DNA from: Spisula solida
Taxonomy: Eukaryota; Mollusca; Bivalvia; Venerida; Mactridae
Length of the DNA: 64,000 nt
Direction of reading: 5' to 3'
NCBI GenBank assembly: GCA_947247005.1
Contig: OX365948.1
Span: 38,940,601 to 39,004,600 of the forward strand
The notes under the pieces: model-generated
Told to the model about the DNA's origin: nothing
The model's database searches: none
Seen by the model: only the letters and a program-made list of their open reading frames with translations
Part shown: positions 46,930-58,995 of the stretch, in pieces
Layout: every line of letters starts with the position of its first letter
How positions within the stretch are numbered: position 1 is the first letter of the stretch
Position numbers and translations under genes: made by a program

Positions 46930-48209
46930 GTTGACGGTAATTCCTACAACTTGTAAAATGACTAGATTCAGTCTAAACGACTATGTTGATACGTTTCCTT
47001 AAATTTGTTTATTTTTCATATTATTGCAAGGCATTTCGATGTTCTTTGGTAATAAATAATTTCCAGGAATGTTTTATCATGCGCATTCCATATCTCTATA
47101 TCTAACTTAGCTCAGGCCCTGTGCGTGGGAAAATAGAGTGAAGTTTATTTCTAAATATAATGTGCATGCATAAACAAGAATTTACGAAAAAGCTTGTATT
47201 TTCGTTAGAGATGAAATTTTGCATTCTTTGTTACGTGTTTATATGCTCTGCATATACAAAAGGCCATTCAGGTTTGCTTGTAGTATTTACTAGTAAGATT
47301 AAAATTATATGCACATAATCGAGACAAACATTGTTGATTTAATTAATGTTCCTTAATTAGTCGTACTATATAGCAAAGCTTATCAAAAAGCAAAGTAATA
47401 AAATGAACTAAATACAAAAGAGTACAAGTCAAATAGTTTTCCTCGGCCAGACCAGTATTTACAACAGTAACTTTACTTAAGAAATATTGAATGTGTACAT
47501 TTGTTTTATCGTAGAATAAAGTGCAGTCACTAGTTTGGATGCGCACCTGAACAAGTTTTATTTTAGATAAAACACAGGTACATTCGATTCTAATATAGCC
47601 AATATTCCGCATTGGATATTACAAAAAGACGTTGTAACAATAGCACTACGTTCTTCATCGAACGGCTTATTTGCAGTTGTCAGTCGTTGCTGTATTTTAT
47701 CGATAATTCATGCACACCATGACTTCCTCTATGTGTATACGGCTAAAACCGCTTGTTGGTTAGAATACCGGTAATCCTACCTAATCAACGTGGAAACACT
47801 CCATACATTATTTTGGCCTAACCATTTTCAAGCATTCTACATCAATAGTAACAAAGCAGACCCCCTGTCGTGATTCAAACATTGAGACCATTTACAGCAG
47901 ACGATTGGCGAATTCGTGAAGATGTGTCTAGACGGTACATCTCCAGAATCTGTGTGGTAGAAGTATACTACATGTAACTACATAGTACATTTTTAAATCA
48001 AAATGTACTGTCTAGACTCACCTTAAGTCAGACTGACACATTAGCCAATCAGACATTGACATGTGGTCACGTGCTCCTCCAAAGTCAATTTTATTTTGCC
48101 ATTACAATATCTAGGCCGAGGGTAATGAGACACACAGTATGATGGAAATAGTATAAATAAGTCTGGAATAGATACATGATAGTATTCATGGTTTGGCCAA
48201 ATGAAACTA
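46930..48209. other. no gene seen: upstream of FReD
   Basis: About 1.3 kb of AT-rich sequence that should contain the FReD promoter. A weak inverted pair with GTCTAGACGGTACA-type arms occurs near 47930-48020. No exon or repeat family recognised otherwise. Confidence 0.4.
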
Positions 48210-48405
48210 CAGTCCAGTTAGGATATTGTGAGAGTGACGTAGTCGTTTATGTGTACACAAAAGATTACAACCATTGTCTGAACAGGTATAGTATGTTAGT
48301 TTAGCATTGAAATTAAAGCAGTCTGGATAACCCTTTATAATTGGTTTTACACCATAATAGAGGATTCGACCGCTGCGTCACTCTATTCTTAACCTGACTG
48401 GACTA
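48210..48405. mobile_element. MITE with CAGTCCAGTTAGG ends
   Basis: Left end CAGTCCAGTTAGGATA with 'agagtgacg' behind it; right end inverse CCTGACTGGACTA with 'cgtcactct' before it. 196 bp, about 35 imperfect TIR positions. Confidence 0.65.
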
Positions 48406-48654
48406 TATATACTGTGGTTCTTAGGTTCTGGTAACTTGATAAACACTGCTAGGGTCCGATTTGGATGTTTTAGTTATCGCATCATTGTAAGAATATATAA
48501 AAGTTTGATAAATTTTTATCCAGTATCAGCACTTAGTCTAATTAAATACTGATTGGCGAAAATGAGTAACCAATTTTGTTGCATATGCGCCTTATCGCAG
48601 TGGATGTGTCTGTAATGTATCCATATAAAAACTGCAATTTAATGTTATAGTTAT

Positions 48655-48790
48655 AGGTAAATTTTCAACTCGGGTAGCTAAACGGGGGGGGGGGGGGGGG
48701 GGGGTTTACTGTACACACTCTAAAGTTAAAGTACATAAACATGCATAACCTAGAACACACCATATTGCTAGTTTATAATCCAGAAGAACA
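48655..48790 (+). repeat. dispersed repeat with a G21 tract
   Basis: Matches 44528-44640 in order ('ataggtaaat', 'aactc.g.t..', G-run, 'ttactgta', 'taacatgcat', 'cctag'). At 48684-48704 it carries an uninterrupted run of 21 G where the other copy has GGGGGCGGGG. The two copies bracket the FReD gene in direct orientation, about 4.1 kb apart. Confidence 0.65.
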
Positions 48791-48826
48791 TTCCCTTTAA
48801 AATGAACGAATTCTTTATTACATATA

Positions 48827-49679
48827 CAGTAGAACTTCGATGCCTCGAACTACCTTCGGACCGGGAAAATAGTTCGAGGCATCTAGGGTGTTCGAGGCAT
48901 CTATGGTATTCAAATATAAGTTCGAACTGATGTCGGCATGAAAATCCGTGTGTGCATTGCATAATTACTTTACTTAAATAATGCACGTGTATCATTTTAA
49001 CATTATTCATTATAATAATAAAACATAATATATTTAGACAAAATTAACCTGAAATCCGATTTATCTTCGGCAATGTTTACAAGTCTTACTAAGGTAACTT
49101 GGTACACAGCGCATTTATATAAAGCAGCGAGTCACGAATTATTATCATGTTCAATGTCAAGTTCGACTAACAATAAATAAATGATACTGAAACAAACACT
49201 TTTAACGTATGAGAACTTTTAAAAATGATTATTTTATTCTGATATGTGGTTGCTTCTGAATTTTATTAACAAAAATTAATTAAATTATAATTTCCTGGTT
49301 GGCCTTCTTTAGCTATTAAATGGATCTATAAGTGTTTAAGTTTCTCAAAAACTCGTTATACAATGCGAACTATTGTTAGGTATACATCTGTACAGTAATT
49401 ATCATAACTTGTTAATACACCTGTCGGCGACTACCCGCGGTCGAACAATTGAGTTCAACACTTAATGAAAGGTGCGAAAACTTGCATTGTTCGACCCATC
49501 TACAGGTAAATCATAGCGAGGGACCGTCCAATCAGTTCGAGTGTTCGACCTAGATATTGTTCGAGTGATCTATTGTTTCACTATATGAATAAAGAAGGGA
49601 TTTGCCGGGACCGAAGAACCAGTTCGAGGCATCTAGGGTGTTCGAGGCAAGTACTGTTCGAGGCATCGAAGTTCTACTG
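48827..49679. mobile_element. pogo-like element 3 (CAGTAGAACTTCGATGCC)
   Basis: Left end CAGTAGAACTTCGATGCCTC and right end GAGGCATCGAAGTTCTACTG are exact inverses; TA on both sides (48825-48826, 49680-49681). Subterminal 'agttcgaggcatctagggtg' recurs at both ends in direct orientation. 853 bp, no ORF. Confidence 0.87.
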
Positions 49680-50002
49680 TACTTCAATAATTATCTATGC
49701 TTGATTTAATGCTTTGATTACTTTGGTGGTGGGTGCATACTATCACGTTTTTAAAATAACATTCATTGTAACTACATGTATTATTCGCGAGTTTTTGTTG
49801 TTTAAAAACATTCGAAATGAAATGGAATCCGTATAATTTTAGCTATGGGGTCCACTGCATTGTGTGTATAAGAATATAAAGTAGCAATTTCTACATATTT
49901 AAATGACAAGTTTCAAGACATGAAAAGATACGGTTACATGTCCTTTAAAACAATCAGTTGATTTAAAATTCGCCATGTTTGATGTATCCATTGATTTGGT
50001 GG

Positions 50003-50203
50003 CTTAAGGTAGAATAGACCATTTTTTATCCAAAATCGACTGTAACTCAGATTTTGGTGACTGTATTTTGTACTAATATAGTATCAAATGTTGGCTTCAT
50101 AATGTTAATGATTTTAGGGCGAAAGTTGCTTTATGTACGCAAACTATCATCAAAATCAGAGATACAGACGATTTTTATCAAAAAGTGTCTATTCTACCTT
50201 AAG
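50003..50203. mobile_element. MITE with CTTAAGGTAGAATAGAC ends
   Basis: CTTAAGGTAGAATAGAC at the left is inverse to GTCTATTCTACCTTAAG at the right, followed inward by 'ttttttatc'/'tttttatcaaaa'. 201 bp. Confidence 0.85.
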
Positions 50204-50536
50204 ACAGGATAGTCTGTATGTCTTACGGTAGTTTATTAATTGCATGACGAATATTTGTACATTTGATATTTTTAGACGGGGTATACAACTATTAACACGC
50301 AGCGATACAGGAAGCAACAATGGCATGGTACAAATAAATCGATATAAGTTTATTTTTCAGTACGATTTTTTCGTCATGCATCTTGCGTTGTTAACACGCG
50401 TGTCTCTCGTTTAACCATACTTCAACTGTGATCGAAAAATTACGCTGGAAACGGATTGATTTTATACTGAACAATTCATATATAACAAATAACCCCTCAG
50501 ACGGAAGCTGCTCTCTGATTGCCTTCCCACTCACCT

Positions 50537-52115
50537 GGGTACTGTTTTATCAAAGCACTTACGGAAATAATAAATTTACGTTCAAATTTAAATTCTTAGT
50601 TATTCTTTGAAACCTACACATTTGGGACAAATATTGTTTGTAGAGGCTCGTTGACTGAATACGAGGGTTGTTCAAATTGGAATGCAAGTGATGCTATACC
50701 TTTCTTGTGTCAATGTTTTTTTAAGAATAGTAAGCTGTATATCAAAGAACATTGAATTAGCTTTAAATTGATACCTCACATTTTAAAATCCGTTCAGTTT
50801 AGCTGCAACAATAGGTCGGTCAATTAACACTGTCTACTCGTGTATACTAATGCTTAAATTATTGGAAAAATGTCACTTTTTTCTGGCCAAATTCGGTCCT
50901 ATTTAAGAATCGTTGTTTTTTTAATGCGGGAACAAATACAATATTTCACATAACATGTTTGGTGAAGTGGTGGCATGTTATGTCTTTTTCATCAACTACT
51001 TGATAGTTTACGCAATTTAAAAGTGGTGTAATTTTATTTGGAAAGGAACTCCATGGACGCCATCCAAATACCGCAATATACTATAAAAGGGTTGCGAAAA
51101 TCATATTTGTTTTGGAAACTGGTGGAATATTTAAAATTAGGCAAGTAGCTCAATGTGTTGGCACATCATTAGGAGCTATTCATACAATTATCAAACATAT
51201 TACAAAAATTGGGACGATAAGTATACTTTGGATACCCCTATCTGCTTAGAGACGCCAGCACACATGCCCTTGCAAACTGTCCACAAAATAGGTAAAACCA
51301 GTTTCTAGATGAAAAAAGTCGACCGTTTGCAAATGTAATGACCATAAACGAGACACGGGTTCATTTTTTCACCAATGCGACAAATCCTTAAACAAATATG
51401 GGCCAGCAAAGACAGAACAAAAGTATGCAATGCAAAACGCACAATGGGCGTAAGCAGAAATGTATACCCTTTTCTATATAAACCAAGTTTCTACCATTAG
51501 ATTTGATGTAAAAAATAGACAATGGGGAAATGCCAAACTCGAAAAGGGAAAATTCCTTCAGAAATTGAAGAAATACTCCGACACTCGCTCTCAAACCACA
51601 TGTTTGAAGGATGACATGCTATTGCAGAGCAATGGGCCTCCACCTGCAGCAGCCATTAACGCGACTTTCTGAGAAGCGTGAAGGTTCTTGAGCTTTCCGA
51701 CCATCCTGATTTGTCAAGCAATGTCCTTTGTGATCTTTATTTGTTTCAAACGACTCTTTAATTGCAATGTCGGAAGAAATATCAGAAACGTTAAGATCTC
51801 GGTTTGGCACGTGTCCAGTATATGCACAGTGACCCTATGAATGATAATAAAATTGCATTTTAAAAATGGAATATCTGAATGAAACTTCGCATATATACCG
51901 GAGATGAATACTGCAATAGGATCAAAGGCTAGTTTTAATAGAATCTATCAAGGAAAAGAATGTATGGGCTTAGTTGCATTCCAATTTGAACAGCCCTCGT
52001 AGTTATTGATACTGAACGACTTTTTGCCATAATATGTAGCTATTAAGGAATTATAATGAATTTTAATTTGAGCGTAAGTTTAAAATGTTCATAAGTGCTT
52101 TGTTAAACAGTACCC
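50537..52115. mobile_element. TIR element C, copy 3, split by a mariner
   Basis: Left end GGGTACTGTTTTATCAAAGC and right end GCTTTGTTAAACAGTACCC. The two halves (50537-50661 and 52000-52115) together resemble the 243-bp element at 3496-3738; the 1.34-kb excess is the mariner at 50662-51999. Confidence 0.85.
50662..51999 (+). pseudogene. mariner-like element with decayed transposase, nested
   Basis: 1,338 bp with inverted ends CGAGGGTTGTTCAAATTGGA and TCCAATTTGAACAGCCCTCG and TA on each side, the size and target of a mariner. Plus-strand translation with frame breaks shows a helix-turn-helix (IRQVAQCVGTSLGAIHTIIK, near 51137-51200), an ETRVHFF segment (near 51350) where mariners have DE(S/T)W, a LQSNGPPPAAAINATF block (near 51620) where an active copy has a catalytic Asp before Asn, and DLSSNVLCDLYLF (near 51700). 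Several stops and a replaced Asp show it is dead. The DD34D class is inferred. Confidence 0.85.
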
Positions 52116-52116
52116 T

Positions 52117-53812
52117 GGACCCGGAATTACAACCAATACTTACACTCAGAACTCAAATATTGAAATCCACTATTTTGAGGTTCCTAGCGCAATTTTTTGA
52201 GAGCAAGAAATTGTAATAATGTTACATTGGTACTAAATATTATATTTGTCTCACTTCCTAGTGTAATAAGGGATATGGTCCTTGAACATTGTATCAAATA
52301 TCCATAACATAAAATCAACATGACAATATATACAGTATATACAACAAAGTTATAGATATGAAAATAATATTTTAACTCTTAAACAAATGTTGTTATATCT
52401 GAGACTTAAAAACCCGACATTGAAAGGAGATAATACGATTCGACTCGCCCAGGAAAAACCAGAGTCTGGAAACCTGTGTCCGTTTGTCAGCCGGTACAAA
52501 TGAGCCAGTCTCCAGGAAAACCTGCTATTTTGACAAAAATATTGATTTAGAGATTTTTAGAATCTATAAAGAATAATCATATTGAAGCAAAATGTAAAAG
52601 AAATTTTGTTGATTTCTCGAGTTTTAAGGAAGTTACAGCTGTTTTTTAGAGTCACTATTCAGAGATTCATTCGAACGTTATTTGACGTAACTGAAACAAG
52701 TACTTAATAATTAAACCATTAGATGAATTCTTGGCATAAACTGTTCAAAATAGTACCATGTGTAAGAATTATGTTTTAATTTTTAAAATATATATCATAT
52801 TCGAAATTGTCCGGATTTAGAGAATGGCTACTACTGTTTTAATCAACTAACTCCTTGCTTTTCTCAATCGGAGTACTTTTCCAAAATTGGTCACCATAGC
52901 AACGAAGTATGTGACTTCGACATACATGTAATTCATACGCAAATTGGAAGCTTAGAAGATATAGCACAATGTGGGTAAATTGTTTAAGATAAAATCAATA
53001 CATATGTATTTTTTCTTATTTTAGATCTTTTTTAAAACTTTGTTACATAGAGTAATTACATAATGTCATTATAGCAGGTTTTCCTGGAGACTGGCTCAAA
53101 TGTATAAACAAATGTGTCGTATCGCCAGATGTTGGACCACACCCTCTCCTAAAAAACAGCGATATAACAGAATTACAAATTTCATGAATAGTGAAATAAA
53201 AGTATTACAAAATTCTAACAATATGATTATAAAGCACGGTCGCAATCAACCCTACTTGTTCTGCAAAGCAACTCTACAAGCAAGTACATACATTTCAGCT
53301 TTCTGTTGAGTGGTGGGATGGAAGGTGGAAATAAAAAAATCCGGAGGTGGATGGAAGCTAGGAGGAGGAAAAATAAAAAGTTCGAACGTAATAAAAGTTC
53401 AATTATTTGACATCTTCCTTGCTTAGATTTGACAAGCTGTTATGCGCATTCGCGTTATGATGAAGAAGTTTGTATTACTGCCATTCCGTTCCGAACATGT
53501 TCCGTACAATAAACGAGACGGAACCATTTCGTCTATAAAACATTTTATGTACATAAAATACATTTATCAGTCTGAGTGCTAAGTGTGGCACTCAGATTCA
53601 ATAATTACATCTATACCTAATAAATAGCACACAATAGCAAAGAAAATTGCTTTAATGTTATTTTCAACATTCATATAACAATTGTATCCATTTTCCACCT
53701 CGAAATATTGAATCTAGGACAAATAATAGCTCATTATATCACATTTTCAATATTTAAGTGCTGAGTGCTTAGTGCAGAGTGTAAGTATTGGTTGTAATTC
53801 TGGGGCCAGGAT
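52117..53812. repeat. outer inverted repeat enclosing a second inverted repeat
   Basis: 'Cccggaattacaaccaatac' then 'ttacactcag' near 52126-52160 is inverse to 'agtgtaagtattggttgtaa' near 53775-53800. Arms of about 60 nt, spacing 1.6 kb. It starts 2 nt after TIR element C ends. The interior contains the separate TIR element 52501-53099 and a 'cactcagattca' palindrome near 53570-53610. Confidence 0.65.
52501..53099. mobile_element. TIR element R (GAGCCAGTCTCCAGGAAAAC)
   Basis: GAGCCAGTCTCCAGGAAAAC plus CTGCTA at the left (from 52502) is inverse to TAGCAGGTTTTCCTGGAGAC plus TGGCTC at the right (to 53097). 26 bp perfect. Interior about 540 bp, AT-rich, no ORF. Confidence 0.83.
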
Positions 53813-54019
53813 GCAACAGATGCAAAAATTCGAAGCCCGGGTTGGACTGTTAATGGTTTTTAGGCAATAGCTACAGTCACACCCTCCGCATATGGAGAAG
53901 TTGCAATTCGTAACGGTTGTCATTCTATTCTAGGAAAATTGATTAATATCCCAGTTTCTTCGAAAAGCGTCGAATAACTTTGTAGGTGTCATAAGTACGT
54001 GTTAACATATTCTCGTAAT

Positions 54020-54211
54020 ATGGTGTCGCTGTTATTAAGTGTGCCGTCCTTTGTAATTCTTGTTTTGTGGTTGTTTTTGGCAGGACTTTTCGAAGAAAAA
54101 AGTCAAGCTATTGTCGTGACGGGATCGTGTGTGTGTGCGTCTGCGTTGGTTAAGTCTATTGTCAGAGTCATTTTCTCAAAGACTATCAAAGACTCAAAGG
54201 TATCAACATAG
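54020..54211 (+). CDS. small hydrophobic ORF, doubtful
   Basis: 63 residues from ATG: a hydrophobic start (MVSLLLSVPSFVILVLWLFL) that looks like a signal or membrane anchor, then AGLFEEKSQAIVVTGSCVCA and a basic end. A donor-like AAAG/GTATCA lies at 54196-54203, so this could be a first coding exon. I see no partner exon and no homology. Equally likely chance. Confidence 0.2.
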   Translation: MVSLLLSVPSFVILVLWLFLAGLFEEKSQAIVVTGSCVCASALVKSIVRVIFSKTIKDSKVST

Positions 54212-54625
54212 CTATTCACCATCACAAGGGGTGTCCATACTGACAAGGCTGATAACTCTGTGACCTTTATTTATGGAGTTATCTGCCTTTGTTTGGACTT
54301 AGTACATAGACATAAAGGCAATTTACACATAAACTTAATTTTCTCAAACACTTTTAAAGCTTTCAACTTGAAAGTCAATACACTTGTTGAATGTGATGAC
54401 CTACTTCTACTGACAAGAGGAAGCAAATCCATCCATCGTTTTATATGAGCTATTCCCATTTTCTGACTTAGAATCTTTACACAAAAATGTCAATTACTCA
54501 AAGACTATCCACTTGAAACTCAACATAGTTATTCACCATCACAAGGAGAGTTCATACAGACAAGACTGGTAACCATGTGACCTATATTTATGAGTTATCT
54601 GCCCTTGTTATTCTTAGAAGTTTGA
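54185..54625 (+). repeat. two-copy tandem of a ~305-bp dispersed unit
   Basis: 'Aaagactatc', 'caacatag.tattcaccatca' and 'gttatctgcc.ttgtt' occur in the same order in both halves (from about 54185 and 54490). The rest of 54626-55550 shows no gene; a 'gcgagc...ggtgctcttgttcc' phrase near 54665-54700 resembles ends of bivalve interspersed repeats. Confidence 0.6.
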
Positions 54626-55556
54626 CTCACAGATTACCAAGGTTACTACCAAGTACGAGAATGGCGAGCGTCCAGCACTCATAGGCGGTGCTCTTGTTCC
54701 ATTAGCTCCGAACAACTTTGCCTTGATACATTTATGCATATCAACTTAGATAAGAATTGGTCCAGGATTTTATAGATTGTATAGAAAAAGGTCAATACGA
54801 TGGTAATTAGCAACTGGTCCTCTTATTACCTGCGAGCCTTGAGCGAGCAGGTATATTGGATAGCATAAAGTAAAAAGTCCATTGAGGGGCACGTGACCTG
54901 TTCTCGATGGTTTACGATTTCAAAAAAAATTCCAAAAAAAGATGCATTTTGTAAGAATGTCGTGAACCAGACTAATTCCATTATTCCATGCGGATAACAC
55001 CGGTCTTTGTCGCATTGCAATAGTTTATTTACCGAAGAAACTGTCCGAAATTTCAGTGAGCGCTAGGCAATGTTGAGACCATGGATCTAAACAGCAGGTG
55101 ACTGCAGCTGCATTGGTTTATGATCTTTGATATTGTTGAACACTGGAAACATGTCTTATGATAATACCTTTTAATGAACTGATACGAGGTTTTATTTGTA
55201 AGCATATAAATATTATATGGAATAAGGGAGACATAATATGCAATTAAGTGTTTTGAAAATTGGTTTGTTATACATGAAATTATTTAACAATTTGTTGATA
55301 AATTTCGTATGTCAAATTATCGTGCATATAGTTTTCCCAATTTGAAAGCTACCGGCCTATCGCGCTTTTTTTTTCTCTCACAATTTTGAGATTTTCATGC
55401 CTAATTTTATACACATCAGCTGTTGAATTATGCAGATAGAAGGTCGAGGATCATGTCAATTCTCTGTCAAATGAAGTCGGTAGCAGGAAATATTTGACTT
55501 GTTAATATTGCGGGTGAATAAAATGCGACACAGTGGAAGGATTTATTCCCGTGTTC

Positions 55557-55765
55557 TTGATTTTAAGGGGTCGCTTTAACTGCTGTTGAACAGTTCATTT
55601 GTATTCTTAAATTTGAGGTGGACTTGCACTTAATATTCTTAATACTTATCCCTTGATCTTGATTTTAAGAGGATCGCTTTAACTGCTGTTGAACAGTTCA
55701 TTTGTATTCTTAAATTTGAAGTGAACTTGCATTTAATATTCTTAATACTTATCAAACCTATATTG
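55557..55765 (+). repeat. tandem duplication, ~112-bp unit, 2 copies
   Basis: 'Cttgattttaag.gg.tcgct' through 'attcttaatacttatc' occurs twice with about 5% difference. Between 55770 and 56405 nothing else is seen. Confidence 0.88.
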
Positions 55766-56408
55766 AAACGTTATACTAGTGATGTCACAACGGCGGCCTG
55801 TACATTAATTTTGTTTATGTCCGCTTGAATTAACCATGACACGCCTTTTTCAAAAAGACACATGTATACTTTTTGAAAGAAAGGTACCCTCTTCACATGC
55901 TGAGTTTAATGAAAGTTTTTGGGGAGGGGATAAATAACTGTCTTTATAAGTCGGATGACTCGCCATGGTTTGTGAAGATTTGTCATAATATGTTAAATAT
56001 ATTATTGTATAAAAATGTCAATAACTAAATAAAGAATACCCCGTGGTAATTGAAGCGTTATATGTATTCATAGGTTGTATAAGTTTACGAAATAAATAGA
56101 TATCGTGAATTGAAGTGAATCTAAACTGGGTGTAAACTTGGGTGATTTTGGTATACAATTTTGTATTTACGTCAAAATGAAATTAGACATATCGAAAAAT
56201 ACAAAATTGTAAAGCGTCTTCAGTGGGTTATTGGTCTTAACATTTATACACGGTATATGGACGATTTATAAATTCGCATGTTCATTATCAGTGAAAATTT
56301 GTGATTAACAAGGGATTACTAAAAAAGGTGAGTTTTAACTTCCCAGCCTTAATACAAGAACGCTCGGACAATCGGGACACTATAGAACTCAAAAGTTCTA
56401 ACACAAAT

Positions 56409-57580
56409 ACACTCACTGCGAACTGTTAGGCACCGGACCGCTGAAAGTCGAACTGTTATAATAGCACCGGAACGCTGAAAATCGAGCTGTTAGGCACCGG
56501 AACACTGAAACTTGAACCGTTAGGCACCGGAACACTGAAACACTGAAACTTGAACCGTTAGGCACCGGAACACTGAAACACTGAAACTTGAACCGTTAGG
56601 CACCGGAACACTGAAACTTGAGCTGTTAGGCACCGGAACACTGAAACACTGAAACTTGAACTGTTAGGCACCGGAACACTGAAACTTGAACTGTTAGGCA
56701 CCGGACCGCTGAAACTTGAACTGTTAGGCACCGTGACACTGAAAGTCGAGCTATTAGGCACCGGAACACTGAAACTTGAACTGTTAGGCACAGGAACGCT
56801 GAAACTTGAACTGTTAGGCACAGGAACGCTGAAACTTGAACTGTTAGGCACCGGAACACTGAAACTTGAACTGTTAGGCACAGGAACGCTGAAACTTGAA
56901 CTGTTAGGCACAGGAACGCTGAAACTTGAACTGTTAGGCACCGGAACACTGAAACTTGAACTGTTAGGCACAGGAACGCTGAAACTTGAACTGTTAGGCA
57001 CAGGAACGCTGAAACTTGAACTGTTAGGCACAGGAACACTGAAACTTGAACCGTTAGGCACCGGAACACTGAAACTTGAACTGTTAGGCACCGGACCGCT
57101 GAAACTTGAACTGTTAGGCACCGTGACACTGAAAGTCGAGCTATTAGGCACCGGAACACTGAAACTTGAACTGTTAGGCACAGGAACGCTGAAACTTGAA
57201 CTGTTAGGCACAGGAACGCTGAAACTTGAACTGTTAGGCACCGGAACACTGAAACTTGAACTGTTAGGCACAGGAACGCTGAAACTTGAACTGTTAGGCA
57301 CAGGAACGCTGAAACTTGAACTGTTAGGCACCGTGACACTGAAACTCGAGCTGTTAGGCACCGGAACACTGAAACACTGAAAATTGAACTGTTAGGCACC
57401 GGAACGATGAAACTTGAACTGTTAGGCACAGGAACGCTGAAACTTGAACTGTTAGGCTAAGGAACGCTGAAACTTGAACTGTTGGGCACAGGAACGCTGA
57501 AACTTGAACTGTTAGGTACCGAACTGTTAGGCACAGGAACGCTGAAACTGTAACTGTTAGGCACCGGAACACTGACATTC
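56409..57580 (+). repeat. 30-bp minisatellite with higher-order structure
   Basis: About 38 copies of a 30-bp unit ('gaaacttgaactgttaggca' plus 'ccggaacact'). Two main unit types (CCGGAACACT and CAGGAACGCT) alternate in a regular 1-2 pattern, and a distinctive trio (CCGGACCGCT, CCGTGACACT, GAAAGTCGAGCTATT) recurs at 56701 and 57091, a 390-bp or 13-unit period. Units with an extra 10 bp (ACACTGAAAC) lie at both edges. Open frames on both strands (up to 267 codons) are artefacts. Confidence 0.95.
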
Positions 57581-57964
57581 TTAAACAGATGTATAACATG
57601 ATTTTGTAGCACTCAACCGACCATGACATGTTTATAATGCGCGCATATAAACATGATACACATGTATATAATATAAAATATACTTTAAGACAAAGTGGTA
57701 CTCTCCAATGTCGTAACAAAAATACATTTATGGTGGTATGTTGGTAATAAATACGTAGAATAGCAACTCATTAACGTGATTGGGTGGTTTATTTTGTTCA
57801 TGGAAAATATAAATAAAGGTTTAACATTCATTTGCAAACGGTACATGTTTTCGCAATATTTAAGATATGATTATTGTTACGGTCAGTTTAATCATCCACC
57901 TAATCTCTGAGCGATAATACTGTATGAGATAATGCTACATTCCGTAGTAATAACTTTATATAAT

Positions 57965-58830
57965 CATCATTAATAATAATGATAATAACTTTATTTTCCG
58001 ATGATATACCCATTAAGCCTATGGCTTATCTCCCATGGGGTCATCTAACAAAACAAGCATACATATACACAAACATTCAAAAGCATCAATAAAATGGCAG
58101 ACAATACAAAATAGTAAATACTAACATTCAAAATATTGTATTAAAAGATCCTGATATACATGTAATAGGTAAACAGCAATAACCCGAGTGTTTTTAATTT
58201 ATCTTTGTTAGATTTGCGGATAAGTATGATTTTAATATAGATTTAAACATTTTCTCTGACGTTGTGTTTTTAACTTGACTGGGTAAAGCGTTCCATATTG
58301 TCACAGCTTTATACTGGAAAGTTAATTTAGTAAAGTATGATTTACAAACAGGATGTACTATGTTATTATTCGTTACAGATCGCGAAGAATACACATTATT
58401 TGTTGAAAATTGTAGAACATATTATATAGGGGACAAGTTATTTAACGTTTTATGTACCAGCACAGCAACATGATATTTACATCTTAACAAAAATGGCATT
58501 AGATTATGTTCTTGCAATAAAATATTTGCATCATAATCATATGATTTGTCTGATATATCATTCGCACTGCCCTCTTTTGGATGTTGACTATTTTGTTTAA
58601 ACATTTCATCGAAGATGAGTGCCATAAAACAACACCGTAATCAAATAATGGTAATAAGTATGCGTTATAAAACATCAATCTCATATTAGAATTTAAAAAT
58701 GGTTTAATTCTTCTCAAAAGACAGAGTTTTGAATTTAGTTTGTTATGTTCGCTAGTTATTTGTTGTTCCCATTTGAGATTATTGTCAACCAAGACTCCTA
58801 GAACATTTTGTGTTGTTATCATGATACTTA
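57965..58830 (-). pseudogene. 5'-truncated LINE (reverse transcriptase C-terminal part)
   Basis: Minus-strand translation gives LGVLVDNNLKWEQQITSEHN, LFDYGVVLWHSSSMKCLNKI and IQKRAVRMI, the conserved C-terminal end of non-LTR retrotransposon reverse transcriptases of the jockey/CR1/L2 group. After a frame break it continues YDYDANILLQEHNLMPFLLR, then after a stop to FQYKAVTIWNALPSQVKN and NLTKIN. The 3' UTR ends in an ATT-type microsatellite near 57965-57990, as in L2/CR1-like elements. Only the last ~210 residues remain. Confidence 0.85.
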
Positions 58831-58995
58831 TCATCATGTCAATGATCATTATAATCATTAAAATCATCATAAATATCATAAGTATCGTCATATCCATGAT
58901 AATTATAACCATCGTATTTAACATAATGTTCATGATCATTGTAACTATCATACGTGTAATTATAATCATGTCCATTATCATTATATAACCCAATC
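58810..58995. repeat. AT-rich degenerate microsatellite
   Basis: Degenerate ATC/ATTAT/CATGAT repeats. They extend the LINE frame with Met/Ile-rich or Asp/Tyr-rich readings that are not protein. Sits at the 5' truncation point of the LINE. Confidence 0.8.

Noticed and set aside
56558..57719. 267-codon open frames (Ser-rich and Leu/Val-rich) on the minus strand and 215 on the plus strand
   Set aside because: The 30-bp unit keeps every frame open. Both strands and several frames are open at once, which marks a repeat artefact.
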